Origin: JAERML01 sp035687895
GTDB taxonomy: Bacteria > Bacteroidota > Ignavibacteria > UBA10030 > UBA6906
Assembly (NCBI GenBank): GCA_035687895.1
Contig: DASRUE010000019.1
Coordinates: 1 to 34,237 of the forward strand
Direction of reading: 5' to 3'
Length of the DNA stretch: 34,237 nt
The notes below the pieces were generated by a model, which saw only the letters and a program-made list of their open reading frames with translations, had not been told where the DNA came from and searched no databases. The position numbers were made by a program, and so were the translations under genes. Each line of letters opens with the position of its first letter. Position 1 is the first letter of the stretch. Below, one piece after another: positions 6,451 to 13,784 of this stretch.

Positions 6451-8430
6451 ATGAAACATGTAGTTGGCTTTTTTGTTGCTCTGGTGACCATGCTTGGTCT
6501 CGCGAGCGCGAACGCCCAAGTTCCACCAATTCCGACCGACCTTACGGCGCAGATCGTTCGAATGAACACGATGGAGATTCGCCTGCAATGGCAGGCACCG
6601 GCAGGTCCGTGGAGGTTCAAAATCTATCGCTCCGTCAACGATACGGACCACTTCACCCCCATCGGCACAACAGGGATAAGAGAGTTTCATGATCGCCTTG
6701 TATGGCCCGGGAATACCTACTACTATTTTGTAACGTCGTATACCACACAGCCACCCGTTGTGGAAAGTCCACGTAGCAACCTTGCGCAGGCAACCCTCGG
6801 TGTTCCTGTGCCACGGCCAAAAGGAACAATTGCCGGTACAGTGACAGATGACTCTACAAGTGCGCCGATTTCCCACGTACGGATGCGGTTCTTCCGTCTC
6901 AGTGTGATCGGGACCATGACACCGTATACCTTCACAGATTCCCTTGGCCACTATCATGCCCTGTTAGACACCGGAACATACATAGTCAAGGCCGAGGCCC
7001 TCTGCATGACACCGAATACCCTCTGCTATCGACCCGAGTTCTACAACAACTCGCCCGATCCCCAGGGAGCCACACCGATTGCGGTGGCGGAAAGCTCGCT
7101 GTTCGTTGCAGACTTCGGGTTGAGCAGACCGACTCCGCCGACATATGCTTACATCTTCGGCCGGGTCACGGATGCAACGGGTGTACCGCTAACCCACGCC
7201 TCGGTAGCCATCATCAGGACGATTCAGGAGATGAATTATCTTGCTGCAACCACGGGCCAGATCCCCGGGCTCGGAACCGAGACCATGGAGCTGGATGGTG
7301 TGGGCCACACGCGTGGCGTGGTCTGGCGTGGATGGACGGATTCGCTCGGCAACTATAGAGCCCGCGTAGTATTAGGGCGTTCTTACATAGCGCTCGCTTC
7401 GAAGCAAGGATATCTGCCAGAGTATTTTGACAACAAGACAAACCCTCTGGAGGCAGATATCATTCACATTTCGGGCGACACCAGCGGCATCGACTTCTCG
7501 CTGAGCCTCAATCCGACATTGCAGAACAGCATCAGCGGGATCGTCCGTGATTCGCTGGGCACGCGAGTTCCATCCCGCGTCGTTCTCCTTCCAGTGCGCC
7601 ACGGCCCGATGCCTAACGTCGTTCGGTTCGGCCACACTGACTCGCTGGGCCAATACACGATCAACGGAGTCCGGACGGGGAACTACTTCGTCCTTGCAGT
7701 TCCCTTCAGCAACTATGCACCGGCGTTCTACAAGGAGGGAGAATATGGTGTGATGCGTTGGTCGGAAGCCGATACGGTAGCCGCTAACGGAAACGTGACA
7801 GGCATCGACATTGGTGTCGTTCCGATCCGGAGCAACGGCATTGCACGTCTCAGTGGGCAGGTACGATCGGCTGCGGGTGGTGCGCTTGCCGGCGTTAGCA
7901 TTATTGCCACCTCGGCTGAGGGTCTTGTGGAGGGTGTCGGAGTATCCGATGCACGAGGATTGTATACCATTGATGCCGTGCGCCCCGGATTGATTGGTGT
8001 GATGGCAGACCGAGAGAGGTATATGAGTGGAGAAACGACAGTGGGTATCGCGGGTGAAGCGACGACGATCAGTAACATCGATTTCATACTTGCGCCGGTA
8101 GCGCTCACCTCGAGTGGCAGAGACACGCCCGTCGTCCGCCAGTATGTTCTCGATCAAAACTACCCAAATCCATTCAACCCGAGCACGACGATCCGATTTA
8201 CACTTCCTCACAGCGGAGCCGCCACGGTGAGAGTGTTTAATCTGCTGGGTCAGGAAGTGACAACGCTCCTCAATGGCGCTCTCCCCGCCGGCACGCATGC
8301 AGTCGTCTGGGACGGAAGTGACAGCCGAGGCCGGTTCGTTTCCAGCGGCATCTACTTCTACAAACTCACGGCTTCACAGTCTGCGGGGGTGGAGTTTTCG
8401 CAGATCAAGAAGATGATATTCCTCCGCTAG
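6451..8430 (+). CDS. T9SS-secreted protein with Fn3 and four carboxypeptidase-regulatory-like repeats
   Basis: The protein has 659 residues. A signal peptide (residues 1-22, ending ASANAQ) is followed by an Fn3-like domain (about 25-115). Four CarboxypepD_reg-like beta-sandwich repeats begin at about 126 (GTIAGTVTDD), 234 (YIFGRVTDATG), 360 (SISGIVRDSLG) and 466 (RLSGQVRSAAGG). The last 90 residues are a type A type IX sorting domain starting DQNYPNPFNPSTTI and ending KKMIFLR. In T9SS bacteria this domain directs outer-membrane translocation and then cleavage with surface attachment or release. No catalytic domain is visible, so a structural or binding surface role is likely. The gene is monocistronic, with its own promoter, strong ribosome binding site and terminator. 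Confidence 0.88.
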   Translation: MKHVVGFFVALVTMLGLASANAQVPPIPTDLTAQIVRMNTMEIRLQWQAPAGPWRFKIYRSVNDTDHFTPIGTTGIREFHDRLVWPGNTYYYFVTSYTTQPPVVESPRSNLAQATLGVPVPRPKGTIAGTVTDDSTSAPISHVRMRFFRLSVIGTMTPYTFTDSLGHYHALLDTGTYIVKAEALCMTPNTLCYRPEFYNNSPDPQGATPIAVAESSLFVADFGLSRPTPPTYAYIFGRVTDATGVPLTHASVAIIRTIQEMNYLAATTGQIPGLGTETMELDGVGHTRGVVWRGWTDSLGNYRARVVLGRSYIALASKQGYLPEYFDNKTNPLEADIIHISGDTSGIDFSLSLNPTLQNSISGIVRDSLGTRVPSRVVLLPVRHGPMPNVVRFGHTDSLGQYTINGVRTGNYFVLAVPFSNYAPAFYKEGEYGVMRWSEADTVAANGNVTGIDIGVVPIRSNGIARLSGQVRSAAGGALAGVSIIATSAEGLVEGVGVSDARGLYTIDAVRPGLIGVMADRERYMSGETTVGIAGEATTISNIDFILAPVALTSSGRDTPVVRQYVLDQNYPNPFNPSTTIRFTLPHSGAATVRVFNLLGQEVTTLLNGALPAGTHAVVWDGSDSRGRFVSSGIYFYKLTASQSAGVEFSQIKKMIFLR

Positions 8431-8460
8431 TGTATTGAGAACAGGAAGGCAGTGATCACC

Positions 8461-8490
8461 AGAGGGGCGCGAGCCCCTCTTTGGTTTTAT
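8461..8490 (+). terminator. Rho-independent terminator after the secreted repeat protein
   Basis: A perfect 8-bp stem (AGAGGGGC, GNRA-type loop GCGA, GCCCCTCT; 8461-8480) is followed by the T-rich tail TTGGTTTTAT. It lies 30 nt after the stop codon. Confidence 0.85.
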
Positions 8491-8498
8491 GCCATTCC

Positions 8499-8527
8499 TT
8501 GCCTTTCTTCCGCCCTCTCAGTATATT
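8499..8527 (+). promoter_or_regulatory. Candidate promoter of the etfBA operon
   Basis: TTGCCT (8499-8504), 17-nt spacer, TATATT (8522-8527; 5 of 6). It sits immediately after the preceding terminator. The predicted leader to etfB is about 70 nt. Confidence 0.45.
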
Positions 8528-8602
8528 CATATCATACTGCACGAAGAGTACTGCCGAACACCCCACCCCTGCACCAGCACGGAGGGACAATTTGGAGGAT
8601 GA

Positions 8603-9352
8603 ATGAAGGTCGCGGTGTGCGTTAATCATGTTCCAGATACGGAGACAAAGATCAAGGTTGGCTCTGACGGATTATCAATTGACAAGACAGGCGTCAACTA
8701 TATGCTCAGCCCCTATGATGAGGTTGCGGTTGAGGAAGCGTTGCGAATCAAGGAGAAGACGAAGGGAGAGGTAACGGTGGTGAGCCTGGGGGGCGATGCA
8801 CACAAAGAGACGCTGCGGAAAGTTCTTGCCATGGGAGTTGAGAAGGCGGTGTTATTGAAGGATGATGCCGCCCGCGATTCCTATGCGGTTGCCTATGGAC
8901 TTGCCCAGGAGTTGAAGGAGATGAGCCCCGATGTGATCCTCTTTGGGAAGCAGTCGATTGATTATGACGATGCACAGGTTGGTACAATGGTGGCTGAAAT
9001 GCTCGGGCTTCCCTCTGTTGCAGTGGTCGTGAAAATGGAAATCCGTGACGACAAAACGGTCCTCTGTGAGAGGGAAATTGAGGGTGGGCACGAAATGGTC
9101 GAGACGAAGCTCCCCGCTGTGTTTCTGGCTCAAAAAGGCTTGAACGAACCCCGTTATCCATCGTTGAAAGGAATTATGGGAGCGAAAACGAAGCCGATTC
9201 TCGAGAAGCCCGCACCCGTGGCAGAGGTGAGAGTGGAAGCCGTGGCGATGCGAAAGCCCGCTGCCAAAGGGACCGGCAAGATCCTCGGGACTGATAAGAG
9301 CGCGGTACCCGAACTTGTCCGCCTTCTTCATGAAGAAGCCAAGGTCATTTAA
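8603..9352 (+). CDS. etfB: Electron transfer flavoprotein, beta subunit
   Basis: This 249-residue subunit pairs with EtfA to form the FAD/AMP-containing ETF, which moves electrons from acyl-CoA and related dehydrogenases to the respiratory chain. Family signatures are MKVAVCVNHVPDTE at the start, MLSPYDEVAVEEALRIKEK, and the AMP-site segment GKQSIDYDDAQVGTMVAE. The ATG has GGAGG (8594-8598) 4 nt upstream. It lies 16 nt before etfA. No dehydrogenase or ETF-quinone oxidoreductase is nearby, so the electron donor must be encoded elsewhere. I cannot decide from sequence alone between a classical and a bifurcating type. Confidence 0.95.
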   Translation: MKVAVCVNHVPDTETKIKVGSDGLSIDKTGVNYMLSPYDEVAVEEALRIKEKTKGEVTVVSLGGDAHKETLRKVLAMGVEKAVLLKDDAARDSYAVAYGLAQELKEMSPDVILFGKQSIDYDDAQVGTMVAEMLGLPSVAVVVKMEIRDDKTVLCEREIEGGHEMVETKLPAVFLAQKGLNEPRYPSLKGIMGAKTKPILEKPAPVAEVRVEAVAMRKPAAKGTGKILGTDKSAVPELVRLLHEEAKVI

Positions 9353-9368
9353 CAAGAGCTGAACACTG

Positions 9369-10340
9369 ATGAGAATCCTCGCATTTGCAGAACAACGGAA
9401 CAACAGATTCAAGAAATCTTCGTTTGAGACCGTCAAGGCTGCACGGAGCGTTGCGAATGACCTGGGGGCAGAATGTGTAGTACTAGTGATCGGGAGTGGT
9501 GTAGAAGGTATTGCCCCCGAGCTCGGAGCTTACGGTGCAACGCGGGTCATTGTGGTGGATGATCCATCCCTGGCCCAACATTCAAATACGGCCTTTGCAG
9601 CAGTGATTGCTGGGATCGCTAATAAGGAAAATGCGAGCATTGTTTTTCTTCCAGCAAGTCAAATGGGGAAGGACATTGCACCGCGGGTTGCGGTTAAGCT
9701 CAATGCCGGCCTTGCCGCAGACTGTGTAACGCTCAAAGCCGAAAATGGAGACATTCTTGCAACACGCCCTGTCTACGCCGGGAAAGCGTTGCTGGATGTA
9801 AAGGTCAAGACACCGGTGAAGATATTCACACTCCGACCTAATGTCTTTACAGCAACTGCGTCCAATGGGGCGGCAACCGTGGAGAAAGCATCGGTAACTC
9901 TTACGCCAAAGGACTTCGGAAGTGTTGTGAAAGAAGTAAAAGTCGCAAGCGGCAGGCCGGATGTTACGGAAGCTGACATCATTGTTTCGGGCGGGCGGGG
10001 ACTCAAGGGCCCCGAGAATTTCCATCTGATCGAGGATCTTGCGGATGTGCTCGGCGCAGGGGTGGGAGCATCGCGTGCTGTGGTGGATGCCGGCTGGCGC
10101 CCGCACGACGAGCAGGTGGGGCAGACGGGGAAGACGGTCTCGCCAACGATGTACGTAGCATGCGGGATCTCCGGAGCGGTGCAGCACCTTGCAGGGATGT
10201 CGTCGTCCAAATACATTGTTGCGATCAACAAGGACAGGGACGCGCCGATCTTCCAGGTCGCGGACTACGGCATTGTCGGAGATGTGTTTGAGATCCTCCC
10301 CGAACTGACAGCGCAGTTGAAGCAAGCACTGGGGAAGTAG
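9369..10340 (+). CDS. etfA: Electron transfer flavoprotein, alpha subunit
   Basis: The 323-residue partner of EtfB. The C-terminal FAD-binding domain is fully conserved: VSGGRGLKGPENFHLIEDLA, GASRAVVDAGW, QVGQTGKTVSPTMYVACGIS, GAVQHLAGM and INKDRDAPIFQVADYGIVGD. The N-terminal half is the Rossmann-like domain that contacts EtfB. The length is normal for the short classical form, with no ferredoxin extension. It is co-transcribed with etfB and probably with the bifunctional nuclease gene that follows 51 nt later. Confidence 0.96.
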   Translation: MRILAFAEQRNNRFKKSSFETVKAARSVANDLGAECVVLVIGSGVEGIAPELGAYGATRVIVVDDPSLAQHSNTAFAAVIAGIANKENASIVFLPASQMGKDIAPRVAVKLNAGLAADCVTLKAENGDILATRPVYAGKALLDVKVKTPVKIFTLRPNVFTATASNGAATVEKASVTLTPKDFGSVVKEVKVASGRPDVTEADIIVSGGRGLKGPENFHLIEDLADVLGAGVGASRAVVDAGWRPHDEQVGQTGKTVSPTMYVACGISGAVQHLAGMSSSKYIVAINKDRDAPIFQVADYGIVGDVFEILPELTAQLKQALGK

Positions 10341-10391
10341 CACCGCACGGTTCAAGATGTGCGTGTCTCATCATCACGAGTGGAGTGTTGC

Positions 10392-10970
10392 GTGGATAGA
10401 GTGCAGGTTGATATTCTCGGGCTTTCCACCAATCCGGCAAGCGGTGGTGCCTACGCATTGATCCTGAAGGAGGTCAACGGGAATCGACGGCTGCCGATCA
10501 TCATCGGTGCGTCGGAGGCACAATCCATTGCCCTTGAGATGGAGGGGATCAAACCGCCGCGTCCGTTGACGCACGACTTGACGAAAAACATCATCTCTGC
10601 CTTTGGTGCCGAGTTGGCGGAAATCACGATTGACGAGTTGCGTGACGGCACGTTTTACGCAAAGCTCAGCATCGACAGTCACCTGATCGATTCACGGCCC
10701 AGTGATGCGATAGCGCTTGCGGTCCGTTACGGCGTTCAGATTTTCGTTGCCTCCAGCGTGATGGATGAGGCGGCATTCGTCCCCGAGGAGGAGGAAGACG
10801 ACCAGCTCCCGACAGCCAAACAACAGAAGCCCAAGGAGCAAAAACCCGCCACCAAGATGACCAAGCTTGAACAGCTGAACTTACAGCTGAAGGAGGCCAT
10901 TGAGAAGGAGAATTATGAGAAGGCGGCCGCCCTGCGCGACGAGATACGAAAACTGGAAATGCGAGACTGA
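10392..10970 (+). CDS. Bifunctional nuclease (DUF151) domain protein with UVR motif
   Basis: I place the start at the GTG at 10392 (192 residues). It has GGAG 6 nt upstream and gives the family's usual N-terminus (DRVQVDILGLS). The in-frame ATG at 10359 has no ribosome binding site. Residues 1-125 are the BFN domain: YALILKEVNGNRRLPIIIGA, EAQSIALEMEG, RPLTHDL, DGTFYAKL and DSRPSDAIALAVR. A charged linker with EEEEDD and Lys/Pro residues follows, then a UvrB/UvrC-type UVR motif (about 155-190, NLQLKEAIEKENYEKAAALR). BFN proteins have been reported to have nuclease activity, and UVR motifs mediate protein contacts. The cellular role is uncertain. Confidence 0.88.
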   Translation: MDRVQVDILGLSTNPASGGAYALILKEVNGNRRLPIIIGASEAQSIALEMEGIKPPRPLTHDLTKNIISAFGAELAEITIDELRDGTFYAKLSIDSHLIDSRPSDAIALAVRYGVQIFVASSVMDEAAFVPEEEEDDQLPTAKQQKPKEQKPATKMTKLEQLNLQLKEAIEKENYEKAAALRDEIRKLEMRD

Positions 10971-10994
10971 AAAGATACTTTCCTCTTGGAATTG

Positions 10995-11027
10995 AAACGC
11001 CCCGGTGTTGCCGGGGCGTTTGTGTTT
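10995..11027 (+). terminator. Strong Rho-independent terminator, probably bidirectional
   Basis: A perfect 11-bp stem (10995-11005 with 11011-11021; AAACGCCCCGG and its complement) has a 5-nt loop, and GTGTTT follows on the plus strand. Read from the other side a short T-run also follows, so it can serve the convergent pdxJ transcript too. Confidence 0.85.
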
Positions 11028-11074
11028 CCTGTTTGATCAAACCGGAACAGGTCGGCACTTTACCAGAGGAACGC

Positions 11075-11785
11075 TCATTTGACGAGAGCCAGCATTTCTT
11101 TTACGGCCTTCTCCAATCCCACAAACACCGCCCGCGAAATGAGCGCGTGTCCGATGCTCACCTCTTCGATTTCCGGGATGGACTTGATGTGCGCGATGTT
11201 GAGATAGTTCAACCCGTGGCCCGCGTTTACCCCCATTCCCATTTCCACTGCCATCTGTGCGGCTCGCCGGATGGGCTCCAATAGTTCAAGTTGATGGCGT
11301 TCGCTCCGGGCATTGGCAAACTCCCCGGTGTGAATCTCAATCTTGTCCGCCCCAACATCACGTGCCGCCTCAATCTGATCGGGGATGGGATCCACGAAGA
11401 GACTCACCTCGATCTCGTGTTTCTGCAGTTCCTTGACGACGTCTTTCAAATAGTGCTTATGGCCGCGAACATCAAGCCCACCCTCCGTACTCAATTCTTG
11501 CCGTCGTTCCGGGACGAGCGTGGCCAGCTCTGGGAGAGTTTCGATAGCAATCTTAACAATCTCCTCTGTTGCCGCCATTTCGAGGTCGAGTTTTGTTTTG
11601 ATGGACTCGCGCAGTAACCGAAGATCCCTGTCATTGATATGGCGCCTGTCCTCACGAAGATGACAGACGATTCCTTCCGCACCTGCAAGTTCACAGATAT
11701 GGGCGGCCGTTACCGGGTCGGGTTCGACACCTCCCCGGGCTTCACGCAGGGTGGCGATATGATCGATGTTAATTGCTAATCGCAT
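11075..11785 (-). CDS. pdxJ: Pyridoxine 5'-phosphate synthase
   Basis: This 236-residue TIM-barrel enzyme condenses 3-amino-2-oxopropyl phosphate with 1-deoxyxylulose 5-phosphate to give PNP, the vitamin B6 precursor, in the DXP-dependent route. Family motifs are intact: LAINIDHIATLREARGG, the loop CHLREDRRHI (His42, Arg44, His49), LDLEMA with the expected catalytic Glu69, STEGGLDV, EIHTGEFA, VNAGHGLNY (His190), and SIGHALISRAVF. It is the last gene of the minus-strand run, 25 nt after the YbbR-like gene. Other pyridoxal genes are not in the window. Confidence 0.96.
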   Translation of the reverse strand: MRLAINIDHIATLREARGGVEPDPVTAAHICELAGAEGIVCHLREDRRHINDRDLRLLRESIKTKLDLEMAATEEIVKIAIETLPELATLVPERRQELSTEGGLDVRGHKHYLKDVVKELQKHEIEVSLFVDPIPDQIEAARDVGADKIEIHTGEFANARSERHQLELLEPIRRAAQMAVEMGMGVNAGHGLNYLNIAHIKSIPEIEEVSIGHALISRAVFVGLEKAVKEMLALVK

Positions 11786-11810
11786 GCGGTGTCCACTCTC
11801 TCAGTCACCA

Positions 11811-12734
11811 TTACAATTTAGTTCGCACGATGTATTGCAATCGCTCCGGTCGCTTGCTGACGAGCTGGATATCGGGTGGTGCGGTAACCTCCACTTCCAG
11901 ATAGCCGGTGGTATCGGAGACGATCGAGGAATAGTTGCCGTATGCGCGAAATTCCCCCGGTGAAAGGTCGGCCAATTGTTCTATTCCTCCGCGCACCACA
12001 ATCTCAATTTTCGGGGGGATCAAGATCACCTCGCGGCTGGTAGGGGTCGAACGGATTTCGACAGAAAGACCGGGGATGGTCTTTTCAGCAAACGGCTGGA
12101 TACTAAATCGCACGCGGACAGATGCCGGGGAGAACGTCAGCAGATACGAGGAAGTATCGGCAAGAGGAACGTCCGTGTCGACTGGAGCTTTCAGCTTCAG
12201 AAATGCTGTTTGAGCAGTGGCCCATGAATGGATTCGCGATACCACAGAACTCGCACCGCCGACCGTGATGCTCTCGGGCGATATTGTGGTTGGCCCCACT
12301 TGCCCAAACCCTTCCTGAAACGAAATGGCGTGTTCCAGTGTAACGGGAACGCGCTTCTCTGCATAAGGCTCCAGCGCGAGAAAGAGAGACTCCGGCTTCA
12401 TATCAATCGGTTGTATGCCGAGGGGGAGGGTTAGCCTCTCCACAATGTCATTGAGTGTCAAGGCTTTACGGTGTGGCGGCAGCGTCTCGTAGTCGAGTCG
12501 GCAACGGAGGTCGCCACTCATTGAAAGTGCGGCAATACGCCAGCCGTTTCCCCTGAAGCGCATTGCGAGTGATTGAGGAAACGGCGTCGCGACTGCACGG
12601 TTTGCCGGAATTCCTTCTACCCCTAACGGTGCCTTTACGGTCGTCTGATATTCGTAGGTAAGGTTCACCGATGCCCAGAGGAGGATGGCGAAAAGGGTTG
12701 TGGCAAGAATAATATGGTAACGCTTGTCTTTCAT
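11811..12734 (-). CDS. YbbR-like (CdaR-type) membrane-anchored protein
   Basis: The protein has 307 residues. One N-terminal membrane helix (HIILATTLFAILLWASVNL) is followed by a non-cytoplasmic region of YbbR-type beta repeats. Examples are VPVTLEHAISFQEGFGQVG with TISPESITVGGASSVVSRI, and the later KTIPGLSVEIRS and PPKIEIVVRGG. In many bacteria YbbR/CdaR proteins bind the diadenylate cyclase CdaA and tune c-di-AMP. No cdaA gene is in this window, so that role is only inferred from the family. It is followed closely by pdxJ and preceded by the BMC genes, with a terminator-like hairpin between. The ATG lacks a clear Shine-Dalgarno. Confidence 0.75.
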   Translation of the reverse strand: MKDKRYHIILATTLFAILLWASVNLTYEYQTTVKAPLGVEGIPANRAVATPFPQSLAMRFRGNGWRIAALSMSGDLRCRLDYETLPPHRKALTLNDIVERLTLPLGIQPIDMKPESLFLALEPYAEKRVPVTLEHAISFQEGFGQVGPTTISPESITVGGASSVVSRIHSWATAQTAFLKLKAPVDTDVPLADTSSYLLTFSPASVRVRFSIQPFAEKTIPGLSVEIRSTPTSREVILIPPKIEIVVRGGIEQLADLSPGEFRAYGNYSSIVSDTTGYLEVEVTAPPDIQLVSKRPERLQYIVRTKL

Positions 12735-12751
12735 TGGGAATGCATGTCAAC

Positions 12752-12784
12752 AAAAAAACTCCATCAGCCGAACACCGATGGAGT
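12752..12784 (-). terminator. Rho-independent terminator after the BMC gene pair
   Basis: Read on the minus strand: an 8-bp stem ACTCCATC/GATGGAGT (12758-12765 with 12777-12784), an 11-nt loop and a run of seven T (12752-12758). It lies 21 nt after the BMC stop and 17 nt before the YbbR-like start. I found no convincing new promoter between the hairpin and ybbR, so partial readthrough may feed ybbR-pdxJ. Confidence 0.75.
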
Positions 12785-12805
12785 CGCACCTCTGGTGAAT
12801 GTTTC

Positions 12806-13336
12806 TCATGTGCCGGTTCTCTTCTTCATGAGTTCACGAATCAGCTCCTCCTTGTTTGCCTTGGAAATCTCGCGCCCTGCAATCCCGAGTCCGCCGATGC
12901 TTCGTGCAAGCGTTCTCAATTGCGGTACCGTCATCGCTTCAAGGTGGGCAAGATACGCCTCATCGTCGGTAGTAGGAGCGAACAGATCAGGTGGTGGTGG
13001 TGTGGGGGATCTCTTCTTCAAAGGAGCCGGACGTCCAGCCGACCCGGCCGCAACTGGGACAGCCACCTTCTTCAGGATTGACTCGACTTCTTCCGCGGGT
13101 CTGGGGATTACGTGGGTGGAAACAACCTGCCCCACACGCGCCGCCGCTGCACTGCCGGCGTCAACAGCAGCTTTCACGGCAGCAACTTCACCAATGATCT
13201 GAACCGTGACAAGGCCGTTCTTGATATATTCTGTGCCGAGGATTTGGACATTGGCGGTTTTCACCATAACATCTGCTGCCTCGATGGAACCAACAAGGCC
13301 ACGGGTTTCGATCATTCCCAGTGCGTATTCGAGCAT
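12806..13336 (-). CDS. BMC-H shell protein fused to a Rho_N/SAP-like C-terminal domain
   Basis: The protein has 176 residues. Residues 1-90 are one BMC domain of the PduA/EutM kind (ALGMIETRGLVGSIEAADVM, VAAVKAAVDAGSAAA, VVSTHVIPRP). It should form hexamers that tile a microcompartment shell. The expected pore loop reads Lys39-Asn40-Gly41 instead of the usual GSG or GGG. Residues about 91-125 are a flexible Ala/Pro/Lys linker with PTPPPP. Residues about 132-172 (MTVPQLRTLARSIGG, then SKANKEELIRELMKK) look like the helix-loop-helix of Rho N-terminal or SAP domains, which bind nucleic acids. EutK is a known BMC protein with a different appended nucleic-acid-binding-like domain. It follows the other BMC gene by 67 nt. 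There is no clear Shine-Dalgarno. The BMC call is firm; the tail call is by pattern only. Confidence 0.88.
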   Translation of the reverse strand: MLEYALGMIETRGLVGSIEAADVMVKTANVQILGTEYIKNGLVTVQIIGEVAAVKAAVDAGSAAAARVGQVVSTHVIPRPAEEVESILKKVAVPVAAGSAGRPAPLKKRSPTPPPPDLFAPTTDDEAYLAHLEAMTVPQLRTLARSIGGLGIAGREISKANKEELIRELMKKRTGT

Positions 13337-13403
13337 GTGTGTGATGCCAATACCATGCGCCGCGGAACGTGCCCCCGGCGTTGTGAGTGAGAATAGGGTG
13401 GAA

Positions 13404-13700
13404 CTACTTTGCTGCGGGCCGCTTCGGAAGAATCATCTCCACGTCGGCATGCGGGCGTGGGATCACGTGAACGGAGACGAGTTCGCCCACCCTCTGTGCC
13501 GCCGCAGCGCCCGCGTCTGTTGCCGCTTTTACCGCACCCACATCTCCACGGACCATGACGGTGACGTACCCACCGCCGATCACTTCCTTGCCGATCAATT
13601 GTACGCGTGCCGCCTTCACCATGGCATCGGCCGCCTCGATGGAACCGACGAGACCCTTGGTCTCAACCATCCCGAGTGCATCTAATGACAAGTCCGCCAT
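13404..13700 (-). CDS. BMC-H shell protein (PduA/EutM/CsoS1 type)
   Basis: This 98-residue single-BMC-domain protein is close to the PduA/EutM consensus: ALGMVETKGLVGSIEAADAM, YVTVMVRGDVGAVKAATDAG, and HVIPRPHADVEMILPK. It is predicted to assemble as flat hexamers in a bacterial microcompartment shell. The pore loop is Gly42-Gly43-Gly44-Tyr45, a small uncharged pore. AAGGAG lies 10 nt before the ATG, much stronger than the site of the second BMC gene, so this is probably the major shell subunit. It is the first gene of its transcript. No pentamer (BMC-P/EutN), trimer or signature enzyme is in the window, so the metabolic cargo cannot be named. Confidence 0.95.
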   Translation of the reverse strand: MADLSLDALGMVETKGLVGSIEAADAMVKAARVQLIGKEVIGGGYVTVMVRGDVGAVKAATDAGAAAAQRVGELVSVHVIPRPHADVEMILPKRPAAK

Positions 13701-13784
13701 GAGGGGTTTTCTCCTTGTGAAATGTGTGTGTGGCTCAATTGCCTATTATCGATTGGTTTGACGGGCGATCAACGAAGCACTTGG

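Noticed and set aside
7372..8298. 308-codon open frame on the minus strand
   Set aside because: It lies fully antisense to the secreted repeat protein, whose signal peptide, repeats and sorting domain are clear. The antisense translation is Arg/His/Cys-rich with no motif.
11028..11048. Palindrome GTTTGATCAAAC (11031-11042) and nearby CCTGTT/AACAGG arms as an operator
   Set aside because: It lies between convergent genes downstream of a terminator, where an operator would have nothing to control. A 12-nt palindrome is not rare enough to claim.
12986..13010. GGTGGTGGTG-type short tandem repeat as a possible phase-variable tract
   Set aside because: It simply encodes the proline run of the BMC linker on the minus strand, in frame and only a few units long. 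No evidence of slippage.
13404..13700. Naming the BMC gene pduA or eutM and assigning propanediol or ethanolamine use
   Set aside because: BMC-H proteins of many compartment types share this sequence. With no signature enzyme in the window, the cargo cannot be told.
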